From Epinephelus fuscoguttatus (taxonomy: Eukaryota > Chordata > Actinopteri > Perciformes > Serranidae): a stretch of 64,000 nt of DNA. The position numbers and the translations under genes are program-made. The notes beneath the pieces were generated by a model, which saw only the letters and a program-made list of their open reading frames with translations, did not search any database and was not told the origin of the DNA. Shown piece by piece: positions 35,301 to 49,326 of this stretch (its first letter is position 1; every line of letters begins with the position of its first letter). Location of the stretch: NCBI RefSeq assembly GCF_011397635.1, contig NC_064759.1, forward strand, positions 16,078,428 through 16,142,427, written 5' to 3'.

Positions 35301-36480
35301 GGTGAATTGTCCCTTTAACCTTGCTCTGAATAGATGGGGTGTAAGTGAGTGGAGTGAGGAGGGGAGAGGTGACAGGATTAAACGCCATATCGGTCAGTCA
35401 CAAACAACTATTCATGAATTTTAATCCTCCCATTGAGTCTCATGTTATGATTACACCTAAAAATGTAGCATCACACAGGAAGAGCAGACTCTTAATGACT
35501 TGTTTGGGCCACAAATAGTGGAGCAGTTAATACGTGAAATGCAACATAACGGATGAGCGATCATGTCAACCACTCACTACGCGCAGCAGCACTCAGTTAT
35601 AATGACAACAGGATGCTGTGATTTCAGTTTTATAACTACGCTGCCAGGCCTTACATAATTTCTACTAATCACGTACAATATGGAAATATGACATCATACA
35701 GCTGTAAATTTCATGCTCTCCTGCCAAGTGTGTAATTAGAGCAGTAGACAGCCAGGGTGCTTAGTGTGAGGATATCTAGGATGCATTATATAGACATAAC
35801 ACCTACTTTAGAGGAGATTAAAACAGACTTTTAGGGTGCTGCATGGTTTCAGCGCGTGAGGGAGGGAAAAGGTTAAAACCAAGGCTCCATTAAACGGGCC
35901 TGCCGACCCAATTCTACAGCAGCAGGGGATTATGACACGGGGGGAGTGAGAGTGTTAATATGGGCCGTAAACAGTGCTTGATTCGGTACCTAATGCACTG
36001 GACGAAAGCGGAGGAGGGGGCTGATAAGGAGGCACTGGTTGTAATGGGAGGGATAAGATGGAAGTGGGTGGCCGAGTGTCACTCCGCTGGACGTGAATGA
36101 TTAAATGATCTCTCGTTGGATTACTATTCCATATTCTAAATGGGAGATTTTTTAAGCTTCATAAACAAATGCACTCATTTATGAGGGATTAACGGTAATC
36201 TCTCTATTTCTATCCTTTTTTTCCGTGTGCACCTCTCCCTCCCTCTCTGTTCCCTTTTCTCCCTCTTACTGCCTCAAACTGTAGTTTCTGCACTAATGTA
36301 ACTACTTTTATAGTTTCCTACTGCTGTCTTTCTGTCTAATTGCGCATCTTATCACATGCTTCTACTCTTAACAGACAGGAATAGGTAATCATTTAGTAGT
36401 TTATACAGCCTTGCTTGAACCTTTCTGCCCTCTCTGTGCTTTATGTGGTATGGTACTCATGCAACATTGGTAGAGTCACA

Positions 36481-36486
36481 TTTATT
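36481..36486 (-). terminator. p3h3: Candidate P3H3 polyadenylation signal
   Basis: TTTATT on the plus strand (AATAAA on the minus strand) lies about 295 bases beyond the P3H3 stop codon. Confidence 0.45.
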
Positions 36487-36780
36487 TCTTCTTTTATTCT
36501 CTTCATTTTTAAAGGGAGGTCTGTAGAGCTGCATTAGAGAGAGGAAAGGACCATATTTCCCCATATACAGTTTAAATACAGTATATACAAACAAACAGCT
36601 TTACATAAAAAAGCAACAAGATGAAGAGTGTGACCGTGAGGCCAAAAACTGAAAAAATCATGTGTTCATGGTTGGTGTAAAGTTCCTGTTTTGGGTTGGA
36701 GAACTGGTCCACTAGAGTGAACGCAGATAAAAATGTATTCCAGTTTGTTTTGTTTCAGTCTGTCAGGTTTGTTAGGGCTC

Positions 36781-39700
36781 TCACAGTTCATCTTTGCCCC
36801 CCGTCACCCTGCCTCTTGCTTTGCTCCTCTCCTTCGGTGCTTGGCTCCGAGCGTTCCTGGCCGGGTTGGCGCCGCCCTCTTTTTTCTCCGCGTCCTTTTT
36901 CACCACACTCTGTCCATCTGCAGCCCACAGGGCCTCTGCCTCCTCTCGCTCCTGAGGGAGAGAGAAAAAAAAGCAGAGCGATGTCAGATAAATATACTGA
37001 TTTGGTACTGTACTGTAGTACAATACTGTTACTGTGGTATGTGAAAATAATAGGGACCTGGGGTCAGCTCTGTGTTCCCAAGGGCCTAGTCTAGACTTGT
37101 GTTGAGTTTTGAGCATGTGTCTCTTATTGAAACATTATAAGAAATTGGTTGTGACTATTTTCACCGTTCGAATTGCAAAAAATGAGCAGATGTAGACACT
37201 TCCAATGTGGTTTTAATGGTAGAAATCCATTCAGCCACTGTGGAGAAATAAATGTGTAAAGTAAAACAAACAGTTTTGCTCACAAATCTGAGGGCTTAGG
37301 TTTCAAAGAGTATGACATCAGTAGGCTATAAGCTGTAGGTGGGTGATTTCAACATATTGGCCCAGGGAAGTATACACTGAACATCTGACCTGGGAAAAAA
37401 TATTTCTGAGAACATGAAACCCATTGAAATGTCTCCTTAATGTGTTATATTAAGTGGATATTGAACTGGGGAACATAGGACTCTTGGAGGTTCTGCTAAC
37501 ACAATGTGGTTCTCCTCTGTCAAAGTGAGTTTATGTAGCTTTGGCTGAACACCAGCCACTGGCGCCAACAGTGACAACTGCAGGATAATGGAAAACATTA
37601 AAAGGTAACAGTAGCACAAGTAGAGAAGACTAAAAGTCAGCAAACTCTCTCAGTAATGTCAGCTATACAGCAAATCTATGTAAGCTTATGTAACAGTAGT
37701 CAGAGTAAGATGCTGATCATACCAGACCAAGTAAGGTTGGAGCAAGTGTGTGTTTTATTGCTTGTAAATTCAGTGTGTCATTTTTTAAGAGGAGGAATGT
37801 GTTATTTCTTATTTTTAAAGTTGCACAGGGTCACTGGGAAGATGAGTTAGCCCAGGGTTGTCCTACTCGTTTTAGTTCAAGGGCAAAATACAAATTGATC
37901 TCAAGTGGGCTGGACCAATAGAACATTGCATAATAACCTATAAATAACAACAGCTCCAAATTTTCCCTTTCTTTTTGTATTAAGAAGTACAAGTACATTC
38001 TAAAACAGGGTGTCTGCAGGTATCAGACACTTAAATTTAATGCTTTTAATGACACCTTAAAAGTGTCATAAATTCAAATTTATGACTATTTGGTGACTGT
38101 TAAGGCCTAAGATAGAAGACTGATACAGATGTTTTTGTACTGAAGCTGCTGTTTGACAACATTCTGCACAATAGTCAGTATCTTTAAATACGACCACAAT
38201 AAGTATTCATTGTTTTTACAGAGAACTGTATTCTGGTCAGGGCGAAAAAGCCATTGAAGCAGCATTTTACATGAAGCAGTGTTTAACTCCCTCCTAAAAC
38301 CTGGCACCTCTTAGCCCTCACAAGTGCATCAGTATTAGGTGTGCAAAGTCATCCAGTGGGCCAGATTGGACCATTTGGCAGGCTGGTTCCTGGCTGCAGG
38401 CCGTATGCTTGACAGCTCTGAGTTAGACAGCCTGCATGATGTTAAACGTATGCCAGCACTTGACTGGGTAAGCTAATCTAACTATTTCATAATTCATTTT
38501 TGACTTGAATAATAAAAAGCTGCTCTTTAGAGGAGCTCTTGGTATTTCTGTTACTTTTGCAATGGGAGACACTACAGCTTTTTCTGCAAAATGTGACTCC
38601 CACATGATGACTGAACTGATTGAAATGCTTCAAATTCTAATTCTTAAACATGCTTGGTTTATAAAATGATATGGCAACTGAATGATTTGTCTTCTCATAT
38701 ATGGTAAACCTACAGATCACTGATGTGGTTATGAGCAGAGGCCGAAACCAACCACCAGATTTGCATCGCACCCCATCTGGTCTTGTTATCCAACACCAGT
38801 GTCACGACAATAAAGACCACGTGACTCTAAGCGAAAAGTCCGACCTGAGGTGGAGGTCACTGCCGTGTGTCATAATGCTCACCATGTCCCTATAGAGCTT
38901 CTCCTTTGTGAACCAGAGGGCCAGCGCGCACCTCCGGCCGCTGGTCACTGCAGTAACACCATGTGGATTCACAGGACCTGAGGAGAAGCCCACCAGTCGA
39001 CCGCAGCTGGGTTTTACTCGAGCCTGGAGACATGGAGGAAGAGGGAAGAGGTTAAGGGGAGTGAGCTCAGATTGAACCTAGTATTAAGGTGGAAAAGTGA
39101 CTTACTGTCACTGTCTTGGCATCCCTTTTAGTGAAGAACAATTCACCGCCATCAAAGTCGTCATTCAGGTAGAGGATGGCACTGTGAGAGAAACAGGTTG
39201 TTAAATCATATAAACAACCATTACAATCTATACAAACTAAGTTAAATTTAACTCTTTAATGCTTCTTCTTCTGTTGCTGCTAGACTTGATTTTAAATATT
39301 TAATTAAAATTTTGTTGATATGGTTTTACATAGCATTCCTAAAATAAATTCTCTTTTTGGCTGTCATGTTTTCCCTGCTTCTTACTGTGCTGATTATTTT
39401 TGTGTACCTGAGATCTCTGTGCACAAACGCTGGTGGTTCCCTCCAGCACTGATTGGTCTCTGGCTCAAGGAGACAGTTGTCAACATGGACAGGGTGAGAC
39501 AGGTCCAGCCTGCCCTCCTGGTCACCTAAGATACAAAATCAAACAAACAATTTTACAGTGTACATACCAACAGGAACACATTTAAGTTCCCAGTATAACA
39601 ACTAGTGAAGGCCTAGTTGTTCCAGTTCTACACAGTCAACTCTATTCATTAGTTATAGCAAGTAATAACAGTCTCTCTAAAGAGAGTTATGGGTAATAAT

Positions 39701-42700
39701 GGTATCACCTGTGATAGCACTACGGCAGACCAGGTGTGTGAAAGAGATGAAAAGTCCCGAAGGGCTCCTGAAGTAGGAGTGCAGCAGGTCTCTGACTCTC
39801 TCGCCCAGCTCATGTAGCAGCCGGGCATCTGATTGGTTCACCATGCCATCCTGAGCAAACTGAGAGAAAAGATAATGTTAGAAAAATACCAATATCATGA
39901 ATTATATTAAACATTATCACTGCACACAAAGATAATATATTATTCACGCTCACTCAAAAACTCATCATATTTCCGTCCCTATTGTCTCCTGTTCACCAAC
40001 CTTTAAAGCCTTGAGAACAGTCAGGCCCTCAAACGTCTCATGAGGTGTGTGCGGAGACCGTCGTCCACGGTACCCATCTCCAGCGGTCGCTGCAGCCTAT
40101 CAGAGACAAGATGAAATGATGGGTGCATGTTCCTGTTTCTGTTTAAGTAGGCATGACTCTTTAAAAACCTAAACTTACTTTTGCTAACTGTAGTATTCTG
40201 CCACACTCCTTCTCAGTCATGACTCCGTCGAGTACTACACGATTGGTCCCGTTCAGAAGCTGGTCCTCCATGGTGATGGTCACACCCACCTGACGGATTG
40301 GACCACCTGAAGAGGTCAAATCAAAAAGGATGAGAGAGGAAAGTGGTAAATGTAAACTGCTGCAGACTGAAACAAGAGGTGGAAGTGATTGTCTCACCTG
40401 CAAAGAATCCACTGTCGTCCACCTCCTCCATCTGCTCTCCCTCTTTCATTTTCTCATTTATTTTCTCCTTTTCAGCTCTGAAAGTGAAACAATACTGAGT
40501 TGACATCTCATTGCATTTTACTGAAGCTCTTGGCACAGAATGGATTTCTTTCTGTCTTTCTCACCTCCATTTATCTCTCAGTGATTCAGGTACAATATCT
40601 TCTGGAGTCCAAAGATCCTGAATGGAAAGTAATTGTTAAAGTTGCAAATATAATTCTGTTGATCAGAATAGAGTACATGTGCCTGACTACTTACTGGGTC
40701 AGTGAAAGTGAAGTCAAAGTTCTCCACACCAAAATACAGAAGCTTCTTCTCCTCCACAGCGTGACTAATGTATCTGACAATCTCCTGTGTGACAGATGCA
40801 CACAAACATGTCGTCAGCATTAATAAAATAAAATATACATTTAAAACCTGCATGTCTGACATGCATGACATGACATAAAAACATTAAAGGAACTTGGTTT
40901 GTTACCACCATAGTGGTGATTTAAATGTCATGGCTATTGAGTGTACCTGAGCAGGCTGTATGCCATGTGACTCTGTGTCTCCACCTAGCGTCTCAAAGTA
41001 GAGCTGCAGGTTCTCTAAGGAGTCCTTGTCAGAGGGGTAAAACAGGAGAAGAGAGCGAAGTGTCTGCACTGCTCCACTGATATCACCAGCTGTGGGGAAG
41101 CAGGGATTCAAAATGTGAAGGAGAGGCACTTAAGGGTTCAAAAATTACAGTCTGGAAATTCAGAGGAAGACTCTCATGCACTGTATGATAACACTGGATG
41201 ATCTTAAATAATCTCCGAACCCTGACCTTTAAATTGTGCAATGTGCAGATGCTCCAGCTGTGTGGGCAGGAAGTCCTCCTGAGCAGAAATTCTTCCTGGT
41301 CTTGTGGCCACCTGAGTCACACAGGACTGCCGGCACGAGAGCAGCGAGAGGGAAAGTGCTAGAAGCAAAAGAAAAATAGCGAAAATGTGTACTTTGTGTT
41401 CTTGATCTGTCTCAGTGAAAGCAGAAAAGTCAGCCATTAGTTTTGAGGCCTTTGTTTTTCATTATCCACAGCCACTTATCCTTTTCAGGATCACGGGAGG
41501 CTGGAGCCTATCCCAGCTGACATTTGGTGAGAGGTGGGGTACACCCTGGTGAGGTCGCCAGACTATCACAGGGCTGACACACAACCATTCACAATCACAT
41601 TCACACCTATCAGCAGTTTAGAGGCCCCAATTAACCTAATATTTGTTGTTGTTTTTTGATATACCTGCAGCCTTCTCGAAAACACCATCAGCGCTGTCCA
41701 CACCCCTGTCCTCTGGCAGCCGTTGGGAGGCCACCTCACATTGCACCCTGCACTCGTCTGTCTGATGCAGTGTTTCATTCACACATGCTTTCCAGTTCTG
41801 TGTTGCTTGCACCCAGTCAGTGGAGGCCTCATACTGAAGTGCAGTATCATACAGGACCTGGGTTTGATGACATGTAGAGAGAGAATAACACATAGTTCGA
41901 TTAAAAAAAAGGATGCTACTGGGCTTACCAGTAAAAATGTAGGCTTGATGGACACATCGTGCAAGTGTATTTTTTTAACAAGCCTAATCATGTTATAACA
42001 AGAGTGTTTGATAGACACACTGAGTAGCTCTGGCAGAAGTCTTAAAATAAAGCCAAGGTTGGAGTACATGTTTGGAAAAGAGACAGTGGAGGTGAGAGAG
42101 AGGAATTCAGTCCCCCAGGCCATGGCTGTCTTTCCACACTCACATCTCCAAAGTATTTCTGTGCAGCAGAGAAGACTGTCCAATCGCTCCGATTTGTTGA
42201 CCCAATATGTCAGCCCTGTTCATCCCAATAAAACGACGCACTTAAGGCATATAAACTTGTGAGCCCCTTACCTAACTTTATTCCCCTCTCCTTTACAAAG
42301 ACACCATCCCTCCCTCCTCACCCAGTGTTTCTCATTTCCAACTTCTCTGTCCAGGAAGGCGTCCTCGGTCATTCCTTTCATCCGTCTGTACTTCTCAATG
42401 TTGTTCCTCATCTCTAGGTGACTGGGGTTGGCCACAAAGTAGGTATGAGCTGCTGATGCTGCCTTCTGCAACTTTTCCAACTGATATGCAGGAAGAGGAG
42501 AGAGTAAATAGAATTAGAGATCACAGCATAGACATTGAGCTGTGTGCCTCTGAATGCCACTTTGAATTAAGATAATATGTACGTCTGTCAGCAGTAATTA
42601 TAAATTAATTCTTAGTATGATATTAATCTTTATGGCTGCCTAAAGAATAGCTTACCTTGTAGTATGTGACCTGCAGGAAGTTGTACGGGTTGCGAGTGCT

Positions 42701-44985
42701 GAATTCATATTCTATGTCAGAGGAAACAGGGAGCTGCCCTACAGGTGTGACAGAGCGTCCCATACAGAACTTCAAACATTCAGCTTTCTGCTGCACCCAA
42801 TCCAAGGTCCAGAGATCCCACAGGCTCCCCTCCTCAGAGTCTAACAATACAGAAAACAGAGACCATTTTGAGGAGTGAAAAACACAATTGAAAATTGTCA
42901 GTCTTAGGCTTGGGTGGAACCAATTTTTCCATACTTTCATGATATTTCACTGAAATATATGTGGTATGTGACAGTATTTTTGTCAAAAAACAACAACAAA
43001 AGAGGTCATTGTAGCATGCATGTCATTGTCTAGTTAGCCTAAAATACCGTGTTTCTGAAATGTAATTAGTCTACTAAGACAAGTTTTGATAGGTTTAATT
43101 GGTTTTAACCCACAGAATAATGACCCGAGGACACTTGTTGCCGCAGTGGATTCCTTCACATCAGTGGGCTGAATGCTGATGATGTGTTGAATTAAATTTG
43201 TGGCCAATAACTGCTTTTGTAGTTGGAAGAAGTCATCTTAAGATAAAGTCACACGTGGCAAAATTCCCAAACAGAGGCAGAGACATTTTTTTTTACTAGT
43301 CCTGTTACATTATCAGCTCAGCTGCCTGTTCCACCAGTAAAGACTGACCTCTGGTGGGGTATGCTGTGCACTACATCACCTCAGTACAGCATGAGTAAAA
43401 TAGAAAGAGGAGAATCTGTATTTTTGAAAATTACACCTTTGGGATTTCTACATACCCCGGCATACCATTATACCTTGATACCACCCAAGCCTAGTTCGTC
43501 CTTTATTCAAAAGATAATAATGTCTAAATATTAATCACAGTTTATATATCATCAACAATAGAGTATATGGAGCATCATCTTCATTCATATTTATGTTTCT
43601 TGACTCCTTTTTGATTTTGTAATGCACTTATCTTCTCAAGGTCATGCTCATATTTTATCTACACACTCAAAAACGGAGAGCAATGGAAGCTGCCAGTGAT
43701 TTTATGGTAAACTTTTCTAGTTTCCGACCAGTGATTTTCTTTGATATAAAGTGGTTAGTGTGACTAACTGCTATAAGGCTGGCAATATATTGATACTGTG
43801 ATATGAGACTAGATATAATCTTAGAATCTGGATATTGTAATATTGCAAGTGTCGTCTTTTCCAGTTTTTGAAGGCTGCATTACAGTAAAGTGATGTGATT
43901 TTTGTTACTTACCAGACCACTCTAGCTGTTTTATTATTCCCTTTACCCACTTTGTCATTACATCCACATTACCGTTGATTATTTGTTAAGAATCTCATTT
44001 CATGTTTTGTGAAAGCACCAATAGTAAACCCTACAATATTGTTGCATTATCAGTATCAAGGTATTTGATCAGAAATATCTTGATATTTCATTTTCTCCAT
44101 ATTGCCCAGGCCTTCTAACTGCTAGGCATAATACTATTATAGCTATTATAACACTATAATAAAGTAAAGAAAAACAGGTATATGTGGTAACTTGTGTTTT
44201 TATTAATTTATAAAACAACTGTATTCAGTGCACACATCAGTGGTTCCCAAGATACATATGATAGCTCACAAGATGATTAAAGGGATTTAAAAGAAAATAC
44301 AGCTCTCTGTTTCATTATTATTTTTTCCTGAGGAATATTTTCAACTTTTCTTTAGGCCTTTAAAAAAAATTAAGGAAACAAATCTGAGAAAGGGAAAAAT
44401 CACTATGGTCGAACTGCTGTGCTGACAACTAATGTACACACTAAGGCCATTATATAAGGAGTTACAAGTAAACATGAGTTGTGACTCTTGTTATTGACTG
44501 TGCATGAGCTTTTAATTGTACCATGCAAACATGCATTAAATTAATTATTGCCCATGTAGATTAAGGAATTACTAACAACCACTGTAACAAGACTATAACA
44601 ATAGTTTTGGCACACTACTGACTCCACCACTGAACACCTAATCACTACACCTCTCTCTACACATGCAGTATTTAATATATCATAACTTACCCAGTTTACT
44701 GAATGCCTCTTTCCCTGCTGCCACACACTCATCATGACACTGTCTGCGGACTGTGAACAGTGATTCCTTGGTCACGATGGCTTTTTCCAGCAGCTCTGCA
44801 GCCTTCGCCCACTCCCCACCAAAGTATGAGCGTACTCCGCTGTAATACAACAGATCGTACGGCTGCAGCAGAGCCAAAACATTGGTGCTGCCTCCACTCG
44901 GGGTTGCTGAGGTAACATTTAGCAGTGCTAGGATGACAAAATGAAACGCCACGTATACAGTGAAATGAACAGAGAGTAGCGCCAT
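36781..44985 (-). CDS. p3h3: Prolyl 3-hydroxylase 3 (leprecan family)
   Basis: P3H3 is an ER 2-oxoglutarate/Fe(II) dioxygenase of the leprecan family, working with SC65 and lysyl hydroxylase on procollagen. Sixteen minus-strand exons join in frame to 736 aa: 44985-44691, 42840-42656, 42480-42322, 41857-41665, 41358-41227, 41089-40947, 40784-40695, 40617-40565, 40477-40398, 40306-40179, 40096-40001, 39859-39709, 39525-39408, 39181-39106, 39023-38883 and 36951-36781. A hydrophobic signal peptide occupies about residues 1-27. Four CxxxC motifs typical of leprecans (CHDEC, CLKFC, CRVQC, CRQSC) lie in the TPR-like half. The catalytic half keeps the iron ligands HVD (about His582 and Asp584) and His654 in NPHG, plus Arg664 for 2-oxoglutarate. 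The C-terminus is KDEL, the ER retrieval signal. Human P3H3 is also 736 aa; together with its position beside GNB3 and USP5, this favours P3H3 over P3H1 or P3H2. Confidence 0.93.
37853..38420. mobile_element. hAT-like non-autonomous element
   Basis: The left end CAGGGTTGTCCTACTCGTTTTAG and right end GGCCGTATGCTTGACAGCTCTG form the CAGGGGTGTCAAACTC-type inverted ends seen in many fish hAT relics. The flanking 8-mers AGTTAGCC (37845-37852) and AGTTAGAC (38421-38428) match at 7 of 8 positions. It lies in the last P3H3 intron. A related left half is at 60540-60940. Confidence 0.75.
41465..41640 (-). mobile_element. LINE 3' tail fragment, L2-like, inverted
   Basis: On the plus strand it reads GGAGCCTATCCCAGCTGACAT and CACCAGACTATCACAGGGCTGACACA-like phrases, the complement of the tail at 661-870. 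It lies in a P3H3 intron. Confidence 0.55.
42905..43493. mobile_element. MITE-like repeat in P3H3 intron 1
   Basis: TAGGCTTGGGTGG at 42905-42917 and its exact complement CCACCCAAGCCTA at 43481-43493 are perfect 13-base inverted ends. No confident target duplication was seen. It is non-coding. Confidence 0.65.
43774..44116. mobile_element. hAT-like MITE in P3H3 intron 1
   Basis: The ends AAGGCTGGCAATAT and the complement of ATATTGCCCAGGCCTT are imperfect inverted repeats. The element is flanked by a perfect 8-bp direct repeat, AACTGCTA, at 43766-43773 and 44117-44124. It is non-coding. Confidence 0.65.
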
Positions 44986-45706
44986 GGTCCGAGAAACAAA
45001 CCCTTTGGAGGAGACTGAGTTGGGAGAAGAGGAGGGACTACGGAAATATTTGGGGAGTGAAGGAGAGTGCCATCCGGAAAGTTTCCTCCCGTTTGATGAA
45101 AGTAGAAGCTGTCATTTTACAATATATATCCATTACTGATCCTCGTAACGCCTCCGACAGGTTATTTTGTTAATTTAAATCAATATAAATGTAAAATACT
45201 GAACTAACTGACGCGAGATGTGGATTATTATCCATGAGTTGTAATACTTCCATGTAGCCGCGAGAGGAAGCCGTTGGTTGAGTTCCACGGACGTTACCGT
45301 AAATATACAAAAAAAACGGAATATATTGAAAATATCTATTGTCTGGTGACTACTTGAATGACTAATCGATTGATATAATTTCCTTACAATTAGAGATAAT
45401 ATAAAGTGGCGACTGAGCTTTGGTAGATGCAATGCAAAAACAAATTTAGTGCATTCTTAAATATCGACTGATGCCAATACCCTACAGATTACGGTAACGA
45501 GTCGAAGCCCCTCGGCGTGCGGGCAACTGAGTTCGTTCGGCCTTCCCTCAACACAAGGCAGCATCTCATGATTCATTCAGCCAAACACAGACAGCAGAAG
45601 ACGGGCCAGACAACGGAACCTCTTCCGAGCCGGGGAATTCAGAGGCTGGGGGTCCAAACTCAGAGGAGCAAGTGTCCCACTGCAAGGCGGAACTAGCTAG
45701 CTTGTC
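44986..45706. promoter_or_regulatory. Divergent P3H3/USP5 promoter region
   Basis: The two start codons are 721 bp apart and point away from each other, so both 5' UTRs and both promoters must fit here. The USP5 side (about 45485-45700) is GC-richer than its surroundings. No TATA box was recognised on either side. Whether one bidirectional promoter or two separate ones is used cannot be told from sequence. Confidence 0.6.
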
Positions 45707-48700
45707 ATGGCAGATGTTGGCGAGATTTTGATGTCGGTTTTGTCCACAATTCGGGTTCCGAAGCCCGGGGACCGTGTCCACAAAGACGAATGCGCCTTGT
45801 CATTTTCCTCGCCGGTGAGCCATCTTCTCTTTATAAATCAAAACGTCAGCCAGCAAACAGTGTTATTTCATTTCTCATTTACTTCGGCTCTCTCTTGTCT
45901 TTGTTACATGTAACGTTTTGTCAGTGCTTTCCTACTTTAGCGCACTGGCTTCATAGATTTTCCTGCTTCAACTAACTAGCAAGCTAGCGTCGAGCTAAGC
46001 TAATAATGCACTGTAATGGAAACTTAGCTGTGCTAGCTTGTTAGCTAGCTGTGTCAGTGTAACTGGGTATGCTGTCAAACTAGCTAGCAAGCTAATTTAG
46101 TCGTTTATGGTAGCATGACTGTTCATGCTGTCCAAATCATAGTAGCCTACAGTATTTCAATCTCCAGGCTGGAGTTTCTCGTCGACGTAGACAAGACTAA
46201 ACCAGTGCTCAGCTGAATTGCAAGCGTTAGCCGGATGACTGGAGAGCTAGTTGTAACTGAAGATGTGACTTGGTTTAGACATTTACATTGCCTTCAACTT
46301 TAACTTCCCAAAGTTGTATCATAACAGAGAGAGATGAGGACAGGTTGTAACATTTAACATTGCCTGTGTCTTCATTCCAGGAAAGTGAAGGAGGCCTGTA
46401 TGTGTGCATGAACAGTTTCCTTGGCTTTGGGAGTCAGTATGTGGACAGGCATCATGCCCGAACTGGCCAGAGGGCTTACTTCCACATCACCCGGACTCGC
46501 AAGGCTAAGGTGGACACTTTATTCTACTTTGTCATTTTCATCTAGAGACTGTGGTCAATTCCACATGTACACATATTTAAAACACGATTGAAACTATCCG
46601 CACCATCTTTTGACATGTCAGGTGAATTTATCTCAACACCCAATGATATCTTACTGTATGTAATACCCACAGAAGGAAGATGACAACAACTCTGGATCTG
46701 GACACCCGCCTAAGAAAAAGCCCACCAGACTGGCTATAGGTGATTGCATGAGAGATCATTTACACAGACACAGATAAAACAGGTGTCCTCTTTTGAGACT
46801 GACCTGACCTATGTCTGCCTCCCCTCTTGTTTCTGATCTGTACAGGGATCGAAGGAGGTTTTGATGTGGAGCAGGAGCTGTATGAGGAGGATGTAAAAGT
46901 GGTCATTTTACCTGACAGACAGGAGGTAACATCAGACGACCTTGGTACCATGCCTGACGTTGTGAGAGAGCGGGTGAGATAACTTGTGTGTTCTCTGGCA
47001 TGAGAAGTGTTATCAATCCGCTGAGGTTCTGTCAGGGTTAATACAATGGCAGTATACTATCGTATAATATCAGGATTAACAATGGTACAGTTTCACAAAA
47101 CCAAATATCACATTGTCAATACAGAAAGCAGTTTTAAAAAGAAATTATGATTGCTGTCATTAACAGAAGGCTTTCTGCAAACATGGGTAGTCTTTTCAGA
47201 TCGTTGACAAACCTTAATACAATATATTGTACATTCTGTATATTCCTAAATAGAAGATCATTGTAGCACATGCACATAGAGATACACAGGGACATATGGA
47301 TAATACATTTTGTTACCTTTAGTGATCAAGTAGTTGATAAGTGTCATCATGAGCTGTCGGTCAGGTTAAATTTGTTCCTGCCGATTTATTTGCCGTCTCT
47401 AAAGGTGTCCCTGTCAATGGCGGGTATCATGGCAGCCGACTCAGTGTCTCATGCCTTACAAGTTCAACAGTGGGATGGAGAGGTGAGACAGGAGTCGAGG
47501 CATGCCGCTGACCTTAAGCAGCTTGACAATGGACTCAAGATCCCTCCCAGGTGAGACATTATGTTACAACGGGCCCTTGAATAAGCCCACCATACAATTC
47601 CTTTTATATCAGTGACTTTATAAACAAAGATTCTCTTATTTTTTGCTCTAAAGTGATGAAAGACTGCAAAATTGCAAGTACAAAAATGTCCAGGCAATAA
47701 GGCTTTGCATTTAGGATCTATTGATCCGTTATTGTATTGGTCCATTAATGCTGTTGTGTCTCCAATAATAGAATTTAGAATAGAGATAGCTGTTCAGTTT
47801 TATTACTTAAAGCCCACAAGGGCAGTGTAAATGTCAAATATTTATTTCAGAACGTGTTCATTTAAGAGTTGTGATGCTTGTCTTTTCCACATCCTAGTGG
47901 TTGGCGGTGTGAGGTGTGTGACCTCCAGGAGAATCTTTGGATGAACCTGACAGATGGCAAAGTGCTGTGTGGTCGCAGGTACTTTGATGGCTCTGGGGGC
48001 AACAACCACGCCCTTCTCCACTACCAGGAGACGGGATACCCACTTGCTGTCAAACTTGGTACCATCACTCCCGATGGAGCAGGTAAGCAGATGGCTGGGT
48101 GATTTTTCTGTGGTAAAAATGTCCAACTGGATTTAAATAGCTTTTTTTAAATTGACTACATAGAACTTGTTTCTATACATTCAGTCAAATTGTGTCATTC
48201 TGATGACAGCAGCAGGCGACACAAGAGCCACAGAATTTGAACAGCAACCCATACCAGCTTTTATTCTAAAGTCTCCTTCTTATCTTACATACACATGTGA
48301 GCACATGCACCTCAGCTTGTTGAATGAACCACCAATCAAATATTCACTAAGGAAAAATAATGTTGCAGGCTAAATGGCTAGTCAGCTGCTCAGCTGCAGA
48401 ACATTAAACGGCATGTTCCTGCAAATGTCACTTAGGTCCATTTAGATGCTGGCGTGGGCCTTACTCTTCAACACTGTGTCTGCTCATGTCTTGTAAGCCT
48501 CAATTGCCCCTGTTCTGTATGTCCAGATGTGTATTCCTATGATGAGGATGACATGGTGCTGGATTCCAAGTTGCCAGAGCACCTGACTCACTTTGGCATC
48601 GACATGATGACCATGGAGAAGGTAAGTTATGTGTTTCTGCTGTTTTTATTTCAAGCAGACTTTTTTTAAATTTTCTTTTAGTTTTCTCTAATTGATCTAA

Positions 48701-49137
48701 TTAATTTCAAATATCAAATCTGCCAATTTCCCCCACTGGTTTGCATGTTCAACATTCTTGTAGACAGAGGTATTACTCAGCTTTCTGCTTTACGAATGAA
48801 GTGGTACAAATTTAGTCAAAGATATTGGATTTTTTCCAATTTTTTCTTCCCGTTGGCAGACAGCCAGACACTTATGGCTGGCTCTGCCTCATAGTGCAGC
48901 CATTGATTACATGGTATTACTAAGGGGTCTTAAATTCAGCTGCAGTGTTAGAGAGTGAATAGTGAATACCACAGGAAAATCATATTATTATAAGTCACCA
49001 GCTTCTCTTTCTGGTTCTACTTCTTTGTTATTTTTCCTTGCCAGCACACTGTTAACTGATACTTGTTTGTTTATATAACATATTATTAAATGATTATTAT
49101 TATTATTATTGCTGATATATACACATATATATGTATG

Positions 49138-49218
<81 letters not shown>

Positions 49219-49230
49219 GTATATATATAA

Positions 49231-49326
<96 letters not shown>

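Larger units (their letters stand above)
27882..36480. other. GNB3 upstream region and P3H3 downstream DNA
   Basis: No protein gene is supported in this 8.6 kb. GNB3 non-coding 5' exons and regulatory DNA probably lie in its left part; CTTACC near 28780 could be a minus-strand donor, but this is not certain. Repeats include (GAA)n at 27931-27957, (GT)n at 29559-29591, family A at 29751-29970, a hAT-like MITE at 30366-30735, (TG)n at 33237-33260, a LINE tail at 33770-34106 and a foldback element at 34130-35300. I see nothing identifiable in 35300-36480. Confidence 0.5.

Noticed and set aside
42143-42165. A 15-nt microexon in P3H3 (residues KYFGD)
   Set aside because: It has splice-like borders and keeps frame, but human P3H1 aligns with no gap when it is left out.
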